NCBI RefSeq assembly: GCF_900109205.1
Contig: NZ_FNZB01000002.1
Coordinates: 1-64,000, forward strand
Length of the DNA stretch: 64,000 bases
From: Sphingomonas sp. OV641
GTDB taxonomy: Bacteria; Pseudomonadota; Alphaproteobacteria; Sphingomonadales; Sphingomonadaceae
Reading direction: 5' to 3'
Below the pieces are notes generated by a model. It made no database searches, was not told the origin of the DNA, and was given only the letters and a program-made list of their open reading frames with translations. Below are positions 24,623 to 34,142 of this stretch, piece by piece (position 1 is the stretch's first letter; the number at the start of each line of letters is the position of its first letter). The position numbers and the translations under genes are program-made.

Positions 24623-25294
24623 TCAGGACCGGCGTGCGAACCAGATGATGTGCGTGGCGCCCTTGCCATTGTCGCGCGCGCGCACGCGCACCTCGTCCAC
24701 ACCAAAACCGGCCTGCGACAGGCGGCGCGCGAAGACGGGATCGGGCGCGGCCGACCAGACCGCCAGAACGCCGCCGGGCTTCAGCGCGTGTCTGGCCGCG
24801 GCCAGGCCGCGGATGGAGTAGATGCCGTCATTGGCCGGACGGGTGAGGCCATCCGGGCCGTTATCCACGTCCAGCATGATCGCATCATAGCTGCCGGCGG
24901 CGCGCCGGATCGCCTCCCCGACGTCGCCCATTTCCAGCGTGACGCGCGGATCGTCGAGGCATCCGGCGGTGAGATCGGCCATCGGGCCGCGCGCCCATTC
25001 GATAATGCCGGGCACCAGCTCGGCAACGGTGATTCCCGCGTCCGGGCCGAGTCGATCGAGAACGGCACGCAGCGTGAAGCCCATGCCATAGCCACCGATC
25101 AGCAGCCGGGGCGCGGGATGCCCGGCCAGCCGATCGCATGTCATGGTGCCAAGCGCGACTTCAGAGCCGCTCATCCGCGTGCTCATCAGCTCGTTGCGAT
25201 CGAGCACGATCATGAAGTCAGCGCCGCGCCGGAACAGCCGCAGTGGCGGTCCGCCCGGGACCTCCGCGATGCCGATCAGCTCCCGCGGGGTCAC
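24623..25294 (-). CDS. Spermidine synthase-like methyltransferase-fold protein
   Basis: A 223-residue protein with the Rossmann fold of the spermidine/spermine synthase family. The nucleoside-binding loop is LLIGGYGMGFTLRAVL (65-80), acidic residues follow in AELVPG and MGDVGEA, and DAIMLDVDNGPDGL near 138 matches the conserved Asp of this family. It lacks the N-terminal beta domain of true SpeE and is shorter, so it may not make polyamines. The GTG start at 25294 overlaps the TGA of the upstream DUF6481 gene. Confidence 0.75.
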   Translation of the reverse strand: MTPRELIGIAEVPGGPPLRLFRRGADFMIVLDRNELMSTRMSGSEVALGTMTCDRLAGHPAPRLLIGGYGMGFTLRAVLDRLGPDAGITVAELVPGIIEWARGPMADLTAGCLDDPRVTLEMGDVGEAIRRAAGSYDAIMLDVDNGPDGLTRPANDGIYSIRGLAAARHALKPGGVLAVWSAAPDPVFARRLSQAGFGVDEVRVRARDNGKGATHIIWFARRS

Positions 25295-25659
25295 CCGCGC
25301 TGGCGCGCCTTGCGTGCAGCGTAGCGTGCGTCGCGCGCGGCCTTCAGCTCCGCCGGCGTCGGCACCTTGATCGGAGCGGCACGACGGGCGGCGGCGAGTC
25401 GCTCCGCCTCCGCATCGGCTTCGGCCTGGGCCTTGGCGCGCGCTTCCGCCCGGGCTGCCTTCTCGCTTTCGATCGCCGCGCGGTGCGCCGCACGACGCTC
25501 AGCCGCTGCCGTCTCACGCGCCTCTAGCGCGGCGGCGCGGGCTGCTGCTGCCTCCGGATCAAGCGCCGGTTTGTTGCGCAGTTTTTCCAGTGCGCGCTGC
25601 TTTGCTTCTCGGGACGCGGTTGCGCGTTCGCCGAAGTTGGGAATCTTAGCTCCTGCCAT
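25291..25659 (-). CDS. DUF6481 family coiled-coil protein
   Basis: A 122-residue Ala/Arg/Glu/Lys-rich protein almost wholly predicted as a long charged alpha helix (EARAKAQAEADAEAERLAAA). The N-terminal KIPNFGERATASREAKQRAL segment is characteristic of DUF6481 proteins of Sphingomonadales and Rhizobiales, which have no known function. ATG at 25659. It is the first gene of a two-gene unit with the methyltransferase-fold protein, with a GTGA overlap. Confidence 0.75.
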   Translation of the reverse strand: MAGAKIPNFGERATASREAKQRALEKLRNKPALDPEAAAARAAALEARETAAAERRAAHRAAIESEKAARAEARAKAQAEADAEAERLAAARRAAPIKVPTPAELKAARDARYAARKARQRG

Positions 25660-25926
25660 GCCGGCGCTCGTTAGCAGAAACTGGCGCAGGAGAAAGGGTT
25701 AATCCGGCCGACCCGGATCAACCGACCGGTCCGCGACCCGACGCCGAGGGGCAAACCAACACCCTAAACGCCTGAACCGCCATGCTTTCGCCGGCCGCGG
25801 GCAACACTCGGCCGGGCGAGAATCGGCCGCCCACGTACCGCTTCCGGCTCGACGTGGCCTGTTTTGGGTGGAATGGCGTTGCCGCGGCCTTCGGTCGGTT
25901 CAACAGCATTCCAATCAGGAAATTCG

Positions 25927-27183
25927 ATGCACGGTACGTGGAAGAAGCCGCGGAGTGGAAACAGGATTACCGTCATCGCCGCCCTGGCGCTGCTCGCCGG
26001 CGTGGGATCAACCCTGGCGTTCACGTCCAGGCAGCCGGCGGACACCGCGGATCCCATCACGTCCAAGATGCGCCCGCTGCCCGTGACCCGCGCAGACCCG
26101 CCGCGCGTGAATTACCAGCAGCTCGATCGGCGGATCGCGCGGCTGATGCAGGAGCCGAACATGGTCGGCCTTGCCGTCGCCACGGTGGAGCGCGGCCGGC
26201 TGCGCTTCATCCGTGGCTATGGCGAGACGCAGGCGGGATCGGGCGATCCGGTCACGCCGGACACGGTGTTCCGCTGGGCATCGCTGTCCAAGGGCGTGGC
26301 ATCGGCCCTGGTCACCAAGCTGGCGGGCGAGAACCGCCTGTCGCTGGACGCGCCGCTGTCCGCCATGGGCACCACCCTCACCCTGCCCGGCGACACGCAC
26401 AACGCCACGGTGGCGGACCTGCTGTCCCATCGGCTGGGGCTGGTCCGCAATGCCTGGGACGACCGGCTGGAGGCGGGCGCCGATCCCAAGGCGATCCGTG
26501 CGGAGCTTGGCACCCTGCCCCCGTTCTGCAAGCCGGGTACCTGCTACGCCTATCAGAATATCGCCTATGACGCGGCGTCGGAGATCGTGGAGCGAACGAC
26601 GGGTCAGGATTATGCCACCGCCGCGCGCGCACGACTGTTCACCCCATTGGGCATGAGCAACGCCAGCGTAGGTCGTGCTGGTCTGGAGGCAGCGGCGAGC
26701 TGGGCCAAGCCCCATCACATGGCGCGCAGGCCAGTGAGCGTGAACGATTATTATTATCGAGTCCCCGCCGCCGGCGGGGTGAATTCATCCGTCCGCGATC
26801 TCACACGCTGGATGCTGGCCCAGATGGGAGCCGCGCCGAAGGTGCTGCCGCAGCCGCTGCTGGAAGCGATGCACCGCCCGCGCGTCGACACGCCGCCGCA
26901 CGGCCCGCGCGCGGCGATGGATCGCGCGCTCACCGACGCGGCTTACGGCCTGGGCTGGCGCAGCTACCATTATGCCGGCCACAGCCTGGTCGGACATCGC
27001 GGCTCGGTCGACGGATATGGATCACTGATCCTGTTCGACCCGGCCGATCACAGCGGCATCGTGATGCTGTGGAACAGCAACCGGCATGTCGCCGCGCGGC
27101 TTCAGCTGGAATTCTTCGACATGCTGTACGGGCTCGCCCCGACAGACTGGCTGGAACTGCCGGACAAGCCGCTGACCCGGTAA
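25927..27183 (+). CDS. Serine hydrolase, class C beta-lactamase / penicillin-binding protein family
   Basis: A 418-residue exported serine hydrolase. Residues 1-32 hold a basic start and a hydrophobic core (signal peptide or anchor). The active-site SxxK is SLSK at 119-122, the YxN motif is YQN at 209-211, and HRGSVDGYGS near 358 stands for the KTG-like third motif. Proteins of this family are beta-lactamases, D-aminopeptidases, esterases or PBP4*-like enzymes; the substrate cannot be assigned. The start at 25927 has AGGAAA just before it; the ATG at 25864 is upstream in frame but less likely. Confidence 0.85.
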   Translation: MHGTWKKPRSGNRITVIAALALLAGVGSTLAFTSRQPADTADPITSKMRPLPVTRADPPRVNYQQLDRRIARLMQEPNMVGLAVATVERGRLRFIRGYGETQAGSGDPVTPDTVFRWASLSKGVASALVTKLAGENRLSLDAPLSAMGTTLTLPGDTHNATVADLLSHRLGLVRNAWDDRLEAGADPKAIRAELGTLPPFCKPGTCYAYQNIAYDAASEIVERTTGQDYATAARARLFTPLGMSNASVGRAGLEAAASWAKPHHMARRPVSVNDYYYRVPAAGGVNSSVRDLTRWMLAQMGAAPKVLPQPLLEAMHRPRVDTPPHGPRAAMDRALTDAAYGLGWRSYHYAGHSLVGHRGSVDGYGSLILFDPADHSGIVMLWNSNRHVAARLQLEFFDMLYGLAPTDWLELPDKPLTR

Positions 27184-27235
27184 GGCGCGCTGGCGCCCTT
27201 GTGGATCAAAGCCGGTTCCCGGCGATTGTCTGTGC

Positions 27236-28705
27236 ATGACCAGAAGCGCAGCAGGCGAGCGACCGACCGAGATCGAGCTGAAGCTGGAGACTGATGCCAA
27301 TGCGGCCGCGTCGCTGCGCCAATCGGCGATGCTGACCGGCAGCGCCGGGTCGGAACGGGAGCAGTTCACCACCTATTTCGATACGCCCGATGCGGATCTG
27401 CGCGCCGCTGGCGTCTCGCTGCGGGTGCGCCGGATCGGCGAGCGCCACATCCAGACCATCAAGGCCGGCGGCCCTGCCACGGCCGGCATCTTCGCCCGCC
27501 CGGAATGGGAGCGGGAGATTGCGGGGCCTGGCCCCGACATGGACGACCTCGCACCGCTGCATGGCGTGGTGGGCGACAGCGCCCCCGTTCGCCTGCGTCC
27601 CGTGTTCACCATCGCTGTCCGGCGCCATAGCTGGGAGATCGAGCGCTCCGGTACCGCGATCGAGCTGGTCGCGGACGAGGGGACGGTTTCCGTAGAAGAC
27701 CGCCACGCCGCGGTGGCCGAGATCGAAGCCGAGTTGATGAGCGGCGACCCCGCGGCATTGTTCGCGCTCGCGCGGGACCTAGGCCGCGAGGTGCCGCTGC
27801 GCCTTGGCGTGCTGACAAAGGCAGAGCGCGGTTATCGCCTGGCGGAAAACCTGCTGCACCGGCCGGCCAAGGCAGAGCGCGTCGAACTGGACGAAGGAGC
27901 GAATGTCGCACAGGCGTTCGCCGCAATTGCCGGTTCATGCCTGCGCCAGTTTCGCCTCAACGAAGACGCGCTGCGCAAGAACCCGCAGCCGGATGCCCTG
28001 CATCAGGCGCGGGTCGCGCTGCGACGGCTGCGGTCGGCCCTGTCGATCTTCAAGCCCGTGCTCGCCGACGACCGCTTCGACCATTTCGCGGCGGAGCTAC
28101 GCCGGCTGGCCCATGCGCTTGGCGAGGCACGCGATCTCGACGTGCTGGTAGGACGGCTGGGCCCGAACGCCGACCCCGCGATCCACACCGCCCGCGAGCA
28201 GGCCTATGCCGCTGCCTTGGCCACGCTCGATACGCAGCGGACGCGCGACCTGATGATCGACCTGGTTGCCTGGATCACGGTTGGTGAGTGGCGCGTACGT
28301 CCGGTCGATCCGGCCGTGGTCGAGCAGCCGGCCGAAGATTTCGCCGCCGCCTCGCTCCGCCGACTACGTCGCCGGCTTAAGAAGCGTGGGCAGGATCTCG
28401 ACACGCTGGACGATGAGCAGCGGCATCGCGTTCGCATTCTCGCCAAGAAGCTGCGTTATGTTGCGGAGTTCTTCGAAAGCCTGTTCACGGGCAAGAAGGC
28501 CCGGCGGCGCTACAAGGCGTTTCGCAAGCGGCTGGCCGCGCTTCAGGAGGACCTGGGCGAACTGAACGACCTTGCCACCGCGCCGGCGCTGCTGAAGCGG
28601 TTCGATCTCGACGAACAAGCCTGCTCGCCGGATCGCCGCGAAGCGCTGATCGCGGATGCGGCGAAGGCGCATCGCTCGCTGATCAAGGCCGAACGCTTCT
28701 GGTAA
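27236..28705 (+). CDS. CYTH and CHAD domain protein (inorganic triphosphatase-like)
   Basis: A 489-residue cytosolic protein. Residues 10-200 form a CYTH triphosphate-tunnel domain starting with the EIELKLE signature, with FDTPDADLRAAGVSLRVRR and EIEAEL. Residues 215-485 form a CHAD domain with regularly spaced conserved His (for example HQARVALRRLR and RHRVRILAKKLRYVAEFF), which binds polyphosphate granules. CYTH-CHAD proteins such as E. coli YgiF hydrolyse inorganic triphosphate. The gene is alone and converges with the Hsp70-like gene. Confidence 0.9.
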   Translation: MTRSAAGERPTEIELKLETDANAAASLRQSAMLTGSAGSEREQFTTYFDTPDADLRAAGVSLRVRRIGERHIQTIKAGGPATAGIFARPEWEREIAGPGPDMDDLAPLHGVVGDSAPVRLRPVFTIAVRRHSWEIERSGTAIELVADEGTVSVEDRHAAVAEIEAELMSGDPAALFALARDLGREVPLRLGVLTKAERGYRLAENLLHRPAKAERVELDEGANVAQAFAAIAGSCLRQFRLNEDALRKNPQPDALHQARVALRRLRSALSIFKPVLADDRFDHFAAELRRLAHALGEARDLDVLVGRLGPNADPAIHTAREQAYAAALATLDTQRTRDLMIDLVAWITVGEWRVRPVDPAVVEQPAEDFAAASLRRLRRRLKKRGQDLDTLDDEQRHRVRILAKKLRYVAEFFESLFTGKKARRRYKAFRKRLAALQEDLGELNDLATAPALLKRFDLDEQACSPDRREALIADAAKAHRSLIKAERFW

Positions 28706-28711
28706 GCGGGA

Positions 28712-30007
28712 TCAGACGCTCCACTCCGCAACGTCCGCCTGCTCGCCGATCAATGCCAGCCCATGCGCGATTGACGTCAGCTCATTCCCCGATGCGATCC
28801 GCTCACCGCCGAACCGGCGTTCGAAGATCGCGCGGATTGCCGGGATCAGCGACGACCCGCCCGTCAGGAACACCCGGTCGATCGCGCGCGGCTCCATCCC
28901 GGCCCGGACGAGCGCCGTCTCCATCGTTTCCTCGATGCGGCGCAGGTCGGCCGCGATCCATTGTTCAAAGTCGGCGCGGGTGACCGGTGCGGCGATCGAG
29001 ACCCCACCGCCCTCGAAGCGGAAAAACGCTTCCTCGGCCTGCGACAATTCCCGCTTCACCCGCCCGACCGCGTCATAGAGCGGAAAACCCTGTTCGTTCT
29101 CGATCAGCGCAATCATGCGCCCGACGGCCTTGCGATCGCTGGCGTCGCGCTGTAGCCGGCGCAGTTCCTCAAGGGTGCGACGATTGCGCATCAGGGCAAG
29201 CCGCGACCAATCGGCGAAATCGGCGAAATAGCCGCCAGGTATGTCCAGCAGCTTCCCGAATGAGCGGTAGGTCGTGCCCTTGCCGATCAGTGGCAGGACC
29301 AGCCGGTCCATCAGCCGCTGATCGAAGCGATCGCCGGCGATGCCGATGCCGGCGGAGGACAGCGGTACACAGCGGCGGGCGGTGCCGGGCTCCGCCACGC
29401 GGACGATCGAGAAGTCCGTCGTGCCGCCGCCAAAATCCGCAACCAGGATGGTCGCGGGCTCGGTCAGTTGCGCGGCATAGCTGTAGGCGGCGCCAAGCGG
29501 CTCATAGACATAGTGGATGCTGGTGCCGAACCCGTGGAACATCGCGTCGTAACGCTGCCGCGCGAGTGCTTCGTCGGGGCGGGCGCCGGCATATTGCACC
29601 GGACGGCCGATGACGATCCGCGATGGCCGGGCATCCAGCCGGCCGCCGGCATGGCCGACCAGCCTGCGCAGGAACCGCTGGCCTAGATCTTCGAAGCGGA
29701 ACGGCTTGCCGAAGATCAGCGCGCGCTCGAACGTCGCGCTGGCCGCCACCGTCTTGAACGATTGCACGAACCTGCTGTCGAGCGGCGAGCCGAGATATTC
29801 CTCGATCGCCCAAGGGCCCGCTTCATGCGCCACGCCGTTCCAGCCGGAATCGTCTTCCCAGAAGCACAAGGCGGAACGGAACACCGGCCCGTGGAACGCC
29901 TCACCCGCAAAATCGACCAATCGCGAGTCGCCGGCGCCGTCGGCCTGAGCGACGACGGTATTGGTCGTGCCGAAATCCACGCCGAGCGCGGGCGCGCCTT
30001 TGTCCAC
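28712..30007 (-). CDS. Hsp70 family (YegD-like) chaperone ATPase
   Basis: About 431 residues with an actin/Hsp70 ATPase fold and no substrate-binding domain, as in E. coli YegD. Phosphate loop 1 is GVDFGTTN at residues 9-16, phosphate loop 2 is VADFGGGTTDFS near 200, and the adenosine loop is LTGGSSLIPAI near 390. The GTG at 30007 is chosen because GAGGAG stands 6 nt upstream; ATG codons at 30043 and 30070 lengthen the N-terminus without ribosome sites. Its cellular partner is unknown. Confidence 0.8.
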   Translation of the reverse strand: MDKGAPALGVDFGTTNTVVAQADGAGDSRLVDFAGEAFHGPVFRSALCFWEDDSGWNGVAHEAGPWAIEEYLGSPLDSRFVQSFKTVAASATFERALIFGKPFRFEDLGQRFLRRLVGHAGGRLDARPSRIVIGRPVQYAGARPDEALARQRYDAMFHGFGTSIHYVYEPLGAAYSYAAQLTEPATILVADFGGGTTDFSIVRVAEPGTARRCVPLSSAGIGIAGDRFDQRLMDRLVLPLIGKGTTYRSFGKLLDIPGGYFADFADWSRLALMRNRRTLEELRRLQRDASDRKAVGRMIALIENEQGFPLYDAVGRVKRELSQAEEAFFRFEGGGVSIAAPVTRADFEQWIAADLRRIEETMETALVRAGMEPRAIDRVFLTGGSSLIPAIRAIFERRFGGERIASGNELTSIAHGLALIGEQADVAEWSV

Positions 30008-30220
30008 GATCTGCTCCTCTGTCGTGGCCGGATGAGCCGCCATGCGGGATGGCGCTTGGCGGGGCGCCATTACTGGCGTCCGCGCGATGTTCAATGCCAG
30101 CAATGAGAAGCATTGCCGCGAGAGGGGGGGGTGTGCCGTCAGGAAAGCGAGCGTCTTATCCTGACATCTATGATCCCCGGCCCGGCGCGCCGCAGCGCGG
30201 ACGGGCCCGGGCGGAAGCGA

Positions 30221-30940
30221 TCAGCGACCGGTCTGCTTCTGCGCCGCCGGATCCACCGAAGGCGCCCCGCTGGCCGGCGTGGCGGTGTTGGCGATGTCGC
30301 CGGTCTGGCCACGCACGTCCTTTTCCACGGCGTCCACGGCATTCGCGGCGCCCGGCGCGGCCCCGCCGCCACCCTCGACCGCATTGCCGCCCTCGGTCGC
30401 CGCCGGCGCACCAGCCGCAGGCGCGGCGGGCAGCGGCAGGTTGGAGCCCTGCTGGTTGAGATAGGCGAGGAGATTAGCGCGATCCTGCGGGTTCGACAGG
30501 CCGGCGAAGGTCATCTTCGTGCCCGGTGCGAACTTACGCGGGCTTGTGAGCCACGCGTTCATCTTCTCGAAGTCCCAGGTGCCGCCGACCTTCTTCAGCG
30601 CATCCGTATAGGCGAAGCCCGCATGGCCGGCGACCGGCTTGCCCAGCGTCGCATACAGGTTCGGGCCGATACCGGCCGCGCCACCCTGCGTGGCGGTGTG
30701 GCACGCGGCGCACTTCTTGAACACGTCCGCGCCCTTGGCGGGATCAGCGGTGCCGAGCAGCGATGCGATCGGCACTTCGGCGGCAGCCCCGCCGCCTTCT
30801 TCCTCAGCGGCCTCAATGGCGTAACCCGGCTTCTCGACCTCGCCCGAGTGGAAGACCATGCCGCCGACGATCGACAGCCCAAGCGCGGCGCCGCAGGCAG
30901 CAAGAACCCAGCCTGCAATCGTGTTGGTCCGATCATCCAT
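30221..30940 (-). CDS. Membrane-anchored cytochrome c (c-552/CycM type)
   Basis: A 239-residue class I cytochrome c. Residues 10-30 are an uncleaved membrane anchor, followed by an acidic linker. The heme site CAACH is at residues 77-81, and Met143 in GTKMTF is the expected sixth ligand. This is the CycM layout that links the bc1 complex to cytochrome c oxidase in Alphaproteobacteria. Beyond the cytochrome domain is an unusual 65-70 residue tail rich in Ala, Gly and Pro. It is divergent from the prephenate dehydratase gene, a common sphingomonad arrangement. Confidence 0.88.
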   Translation of the reverse strand: MDDRTNTIAGWVLAACGAALGLSIVGGMVFHSGEVEKPGYAIEAAEEEGGGAAAEVPIASLLGTADPAKGADVFKKCAACHTATQGGAAGIGPNLYATLGKPVAGHAGFAYTDALKKVGGTWDFEKMNAWLTSPRKFAPGTKMTFAGLSNPQDRANLLAYLNQQGSNLPLPAAPAAGAPAATEGGNAVEGGGGAAPGAANAVDAVEKDVRGQTGDIANTATPASGAPSVDPAAQKQTGR

Positions 30941-31040
30941 GTCGTGCGGTTACCCCTCCAAAGTCGTGCGTCCATAGAAAAGCCGTCAACGGTCGGCAAG
31001 CGCTTGAGACGAAGATGATCGTCGCTTAGCGGGCAGATCG

Positions 31041-31931
31041 ATGGAAAATTTCGCCGCGCCCGCCCGTCCGATCGTTGCCGACATGATCGCCGCCGCCTCC
31101 CAAGCGCCCGAACGCACCGTTGCGTTCCAGGGCGCGCCGGGCGCCAACAGCCATGTCGCGGTGAGCGAAGCCTTTCCCGATGCCCTGCCGCTGCCGTGCT
31201 TTTCCTTCGAGGATGCGATCGATGCGGTGAAGCGCGGGACGGCGGACCGGGCGATGATCCCGATCGAGAATTCGCTGCACGGCCGGGTGGCGGACATCCA
31301 CTTCCTGCTGCCCGAATCGGGGCTGGTGATCACCGGCGAGCACTTCCTGCCGATCCGCCATGCCCTGATGGGCGTGGGCACGCGCGACGACGTGCGCGAG
31401 GCGATGAGCCACCCGCAGGCGCTGGGGCAGTGCCGCCACTGGCTGAAGGCGCACGATATCCGCCCCGTGTCCTACCCCGACACCGCCGGCGCCGCCGCGC
31501 TGGTGGCGGAACAGGCGGATGCCGGCATCGCCGCGCTCGCCCCGCCGGCTGCCGCGGGGATCTATGGCCTGAACCTGCTCGCCACCGACATCGCGGACGC
31601 GGACCACAACATGACCCGCTTCGTCGTCCTCGCGCGCGGTGGCCGCCCGGCGGCGGGCGAGGGGCCGTGGATGACCACCTTCATCTTCGAGGTGAAGAAC
31701 GTTCCCGCAGCGCTCTACAAGGCGCTGGGCGGCTTCGCCACCAATGGCGTCAACATGACGAAGCTGGAAAGCTACCAGCGAGGCGGCACTTTCGCGGCGA
31801 CCGATTTCTACTGCGACATCGAAGGCAAGCCGGGCGACGAGAATGTCGACCGCGCGCTGGAGGAACTGGGCTTTCAGACGAAATGGGTCCGCATCCTCGG
31901 CACGTACCGGCAGGCGCGCAAGCGCGGCTGA
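31041..31931 (+). CDS. pheA: Prephenate dehydratase
   Basis: A 296-residue enzyme converting prephenate to phenylpyruvate in phenylalanine synthesis. The PDT domain covers residues 22-205, with AFQGAPGANSHVA, MIPIENSLHGRVADI and the catalytic TRF motif in HNMTRFVVL. The C-terminal ACT domain (about 210-290) holds KLESYQRGG, the region that binds phenylalanine for feedback inhibition; ESY replaces the usual ESRP. No chorismate mutase domain is fused. The ATG at 31041 is preferred because ATG at 31083 falls just before the conserved core. Confidence 0.92.
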   Translation: MENFAAPARPIVADMIAAASQAPERTVAFQGAPGANSHVAVSEAFPDALPLPCFSFEDAIDAVKRGTADRAMIPIENSLHGRVADIHFLLPESGLVITGEHFLPIRHALMGVGTRDDVREAMSHPQALGQCRHWLKAHDIRPVSYPDTAGAAALVAEQADAGIAALAPPAAAGIYGLNLLATDIADADHNMTRFVVLARGGRPAAGEGPWMTTFIFEVKNVPAALYKALGGFATNGVNMTKLESYQRGGTFAATDFYCDIEGKPGDENVDRALEELGFQTKWVRILGTYRQARKRG

Positions 31932-32030
31932 AAACATCGCAACCGGCGCCACTGCTACGCGGCGCACCTTGCGTCCCGCTCCTCCTGTCGTATCACTCGC
32001 AACGACAGAGTGAACGGGAGCGGGGTGAGA

Positions 32031-34142
32031 ATGCGCAAGATGTTGCTGGCGGGCGTGGTCCTCGCCCTATCCACCGGGGCAGCGGCGCAGGGCACGCCAA
32101 GCGCGCCGCGCGCGGCCAAGAAGCCGCATGAGGTGAAATCCCCCAACGGCATCCGCAACGACGAATATTACTGGCTGCGCGACGACACGCGCAAGAACCC
32201 GGACATGCTGGCCTATCTGCAGGCCGAGAACGCCTATGCCGACGCGCAGCTCGCCACGCTGAAGCCGCTTCAGGACACATTGTACCAGGAGACGGTGAGC
32301 CACATCAAACAGGATGACAGCTCCGTTCCCTATCGGAAGAACGGCTATTGGTATCAGACCCGCTTCGACACCGGGGCCGACTATCCGGTGATCGAGCGCC
32401 GCAAGGGCGATCGCGATGCCCCGGCGGAACTGATGTTCGACCAGCCGGCGATGGCCAAGGGGCACAGCTTCTTCGCGCTGTCGGATTGGGCGGTCAGCCC
32501 CGACAACCGCCTGGTCGCCTATGCCGAGGACCTGGTCGGCCGCCGGCAATATACGGTGAAGGTGAAGGACCTCGCGACCGGGCAGCTCCTGGCCGACACA
32601 ATCACCAATGCGGAACCCAACATCGTTTGGGCCGGCGACAATCGCACGATCCTGTACGTCGCCAAGGATCCCACGACGCTCCGTGGCTACAAGGTGATGG
32701 CGCATGTCCTGGGCACGCCGGTGCAGCAGGACAGGACGCTGTACGAAGAGAAGGACGACACCTTCCAGATGGGGATCACGCGCACCAGCGATGATCGCTT
32801 CATCTGCATCGTCGTCCAGTCCACCGTCAGCGACGAGCAACGCTGCGCCCCCGCGGCCACGCCTGCGACGTTCCAGACACTTGCGCCGCGCAAGCGTGAG
32901 CTGCGCTACCAGGCGGATCATATGGACGGTCGCTGGATCGTCCGCACGAACCTTCGCGCCAAGAACTATACGCTGATGACCGTCGCAGACGGCGCGGCCG
33001 GTGGCGGCACGGCTTCGTGGAAGGACCTGACACCCGCCAGCGACGCCGTCTTCATCGAAGGCTTCAAGCCGTTCACCGGCTTCATCGCCGTTGATCAGCG
33101 CGAGGGCGGCAACCGCATGATCCGGGTGCTCGATTCCGCTGGCAAGTCGCTGCCGGTAAAGGCCGATGAGCCCGCTTATCGCATGGCACTGGACGTCAAC
33201 GAGGAGCCGGATACCCCCTGGGTGCGCTACACCTATGGCTCGCTGGTGACGCCGACCACCACCTATGAGGTGAATGCGAAAACGGGCGAGCGGCGCGTGC
33301 TGAAGGTCGCGCCGGTGCCCGGCTATGATCCCGCCAATTACGTCACGGAGCGCGTCTGGGCGACCGCGCGCGACGGCACGAAGATCCCGGTCAGCCTCGT
33401 GCACCGCAAGGACGTGAAGCGCGACGGCACCGCGCCGCTGTTCCAATATGCCTATGGCAGCTACGGCAATTCGATGGACCCGGCGGTCGATCCCGGGCGG
33501 ATCGGCCTGCTCGATCGCGGCGTCGTCTATGCCCTCGCCCACATCCGCGGCGGTCAGGAAATGGGCCGCCAATGGTATGATGACGGCCATCTGCTGAACA
33601 AGAAGAACAGCTTCACCGACTTCATCGACGTGACCCGCTATCTCGTGGCGCAGAAATATGCCGCAAAGGGCCGCGTCGCCGCCATGGGCGGATCCGCCGG
33701 CGGGCTGCTGATGGGTGCAGTCGCGAACATGGCACCCGAGGATTACAAGGTGATCGTGGCCCAGGTGCCGTTTGTCGACGTGGTGACCACGATGCTCGAC
33801 GCGTCGATCCCGCTCACCACGTTCGAATATGACGAATGGGGCAACCCGGCGCAGAAGCAATATTATGAGTATATGCTGAGCTACTCGCCTTATGATCAGG
33901 TGGCGGCGAAGGCCTATCCCGCCATGTATGTCGGCACCGGCCTGTGGGACAGCCAGGTGCAATATTACGAGCCGGCCAAGTGGGTCGCGCGCCTGCGCGA
34001 CAAGAAGACGGACAACAATCCGCTGCTGTTCCGCGTGAACATGGAAGCCGGCCATGGCGGCAAGTCCGGCCGGTTCGAACGCTATCGCCAGAATGCCGAA
34101 TGGGGCGCGTTCGTGCTTCAGCAGTTGGACGTGGTGGGCTGA
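32031..34142 (+). CDS. Secreted S9 family oligopeptidase (oligopeptidase B-like)
   Basis: A 703-residue prolyl-oligopeptidase family serine peptidase. An N-terminal signal peptide (MRKMLLAGVVLALSTGAAAQ) is followed by a beta-propeller region (about 30-420) and an alpha/beta hydrolase domain. The nucleophile is in MGGSAGGLLMG near residue 555, and the His in EAGHGGKSGR near 675. The HIRGGQEMGRQWYDDG segment is the standard oligopeptidase B substrate region. The true family member in E. coli is cytosolic, so the signal peptide is notable. The ATG at 32031 has GGGGTGAG upstream. Confidence 0.88.
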   Translation: MRKMLLAGVVLALSTGAAAQGTPSAPRAAKKPHEVKSPNGIRNDEYYWLRDDTRKNPDMLAYLQAENAYADAQLATLKPLQDTLYQETVSHIKQDDSSVPYRKNGYWYQTRFDTGADYPVIERRKGDRDAPAELMFDQPAMAKGHSFFALSDWAVSPDNRLVAYAEDLVGRRQYTVKVKDLATGQLLADTITNAEPNIVWAGDNRTILYVAKDPTTLRGYKVMAHVLGTPVQQDRTLYEEKDDTFQMGITRTSDDRFICIVVQSTVSDEQRCAPAATPATFQTLAPRKRELRYQADHMDGRWIVRTNLRAKNYTLMTVADGAAGGGTASWKDLTPASDAVFIEGFKPFTGFIAVDQREGGNRMIRVLDSAGKSLPVKADEPAYRMALDVNEEPDTPWVRYTYGSLVTPTTTYEVNAKTGERRVLKVAPVPGYDPANYVTERVWATARDGTKIPVSLVHRKDVKRDGTAPLFQYAYGSYGNSMDPAVDPGRIGLLDRGVVYALAHIRGGQEMGRQWYDDGHLLNKKNSFTDFIDVTRYLVAQKYAAKGRVAAMGGSAGGLLMGAVANMAPEDYKVIVAQVPFVDVVTTMLDASIPLTTFEYDEWGNPAQKQYYEYMLSYSPYDQVAAKAYPAMYVGTGLWDSQVQYYEPAKWVARLRDKKTDNNPLLFRVNMEAGHGGKSGRFERYRQNAEWGAFVLQQLDVVG

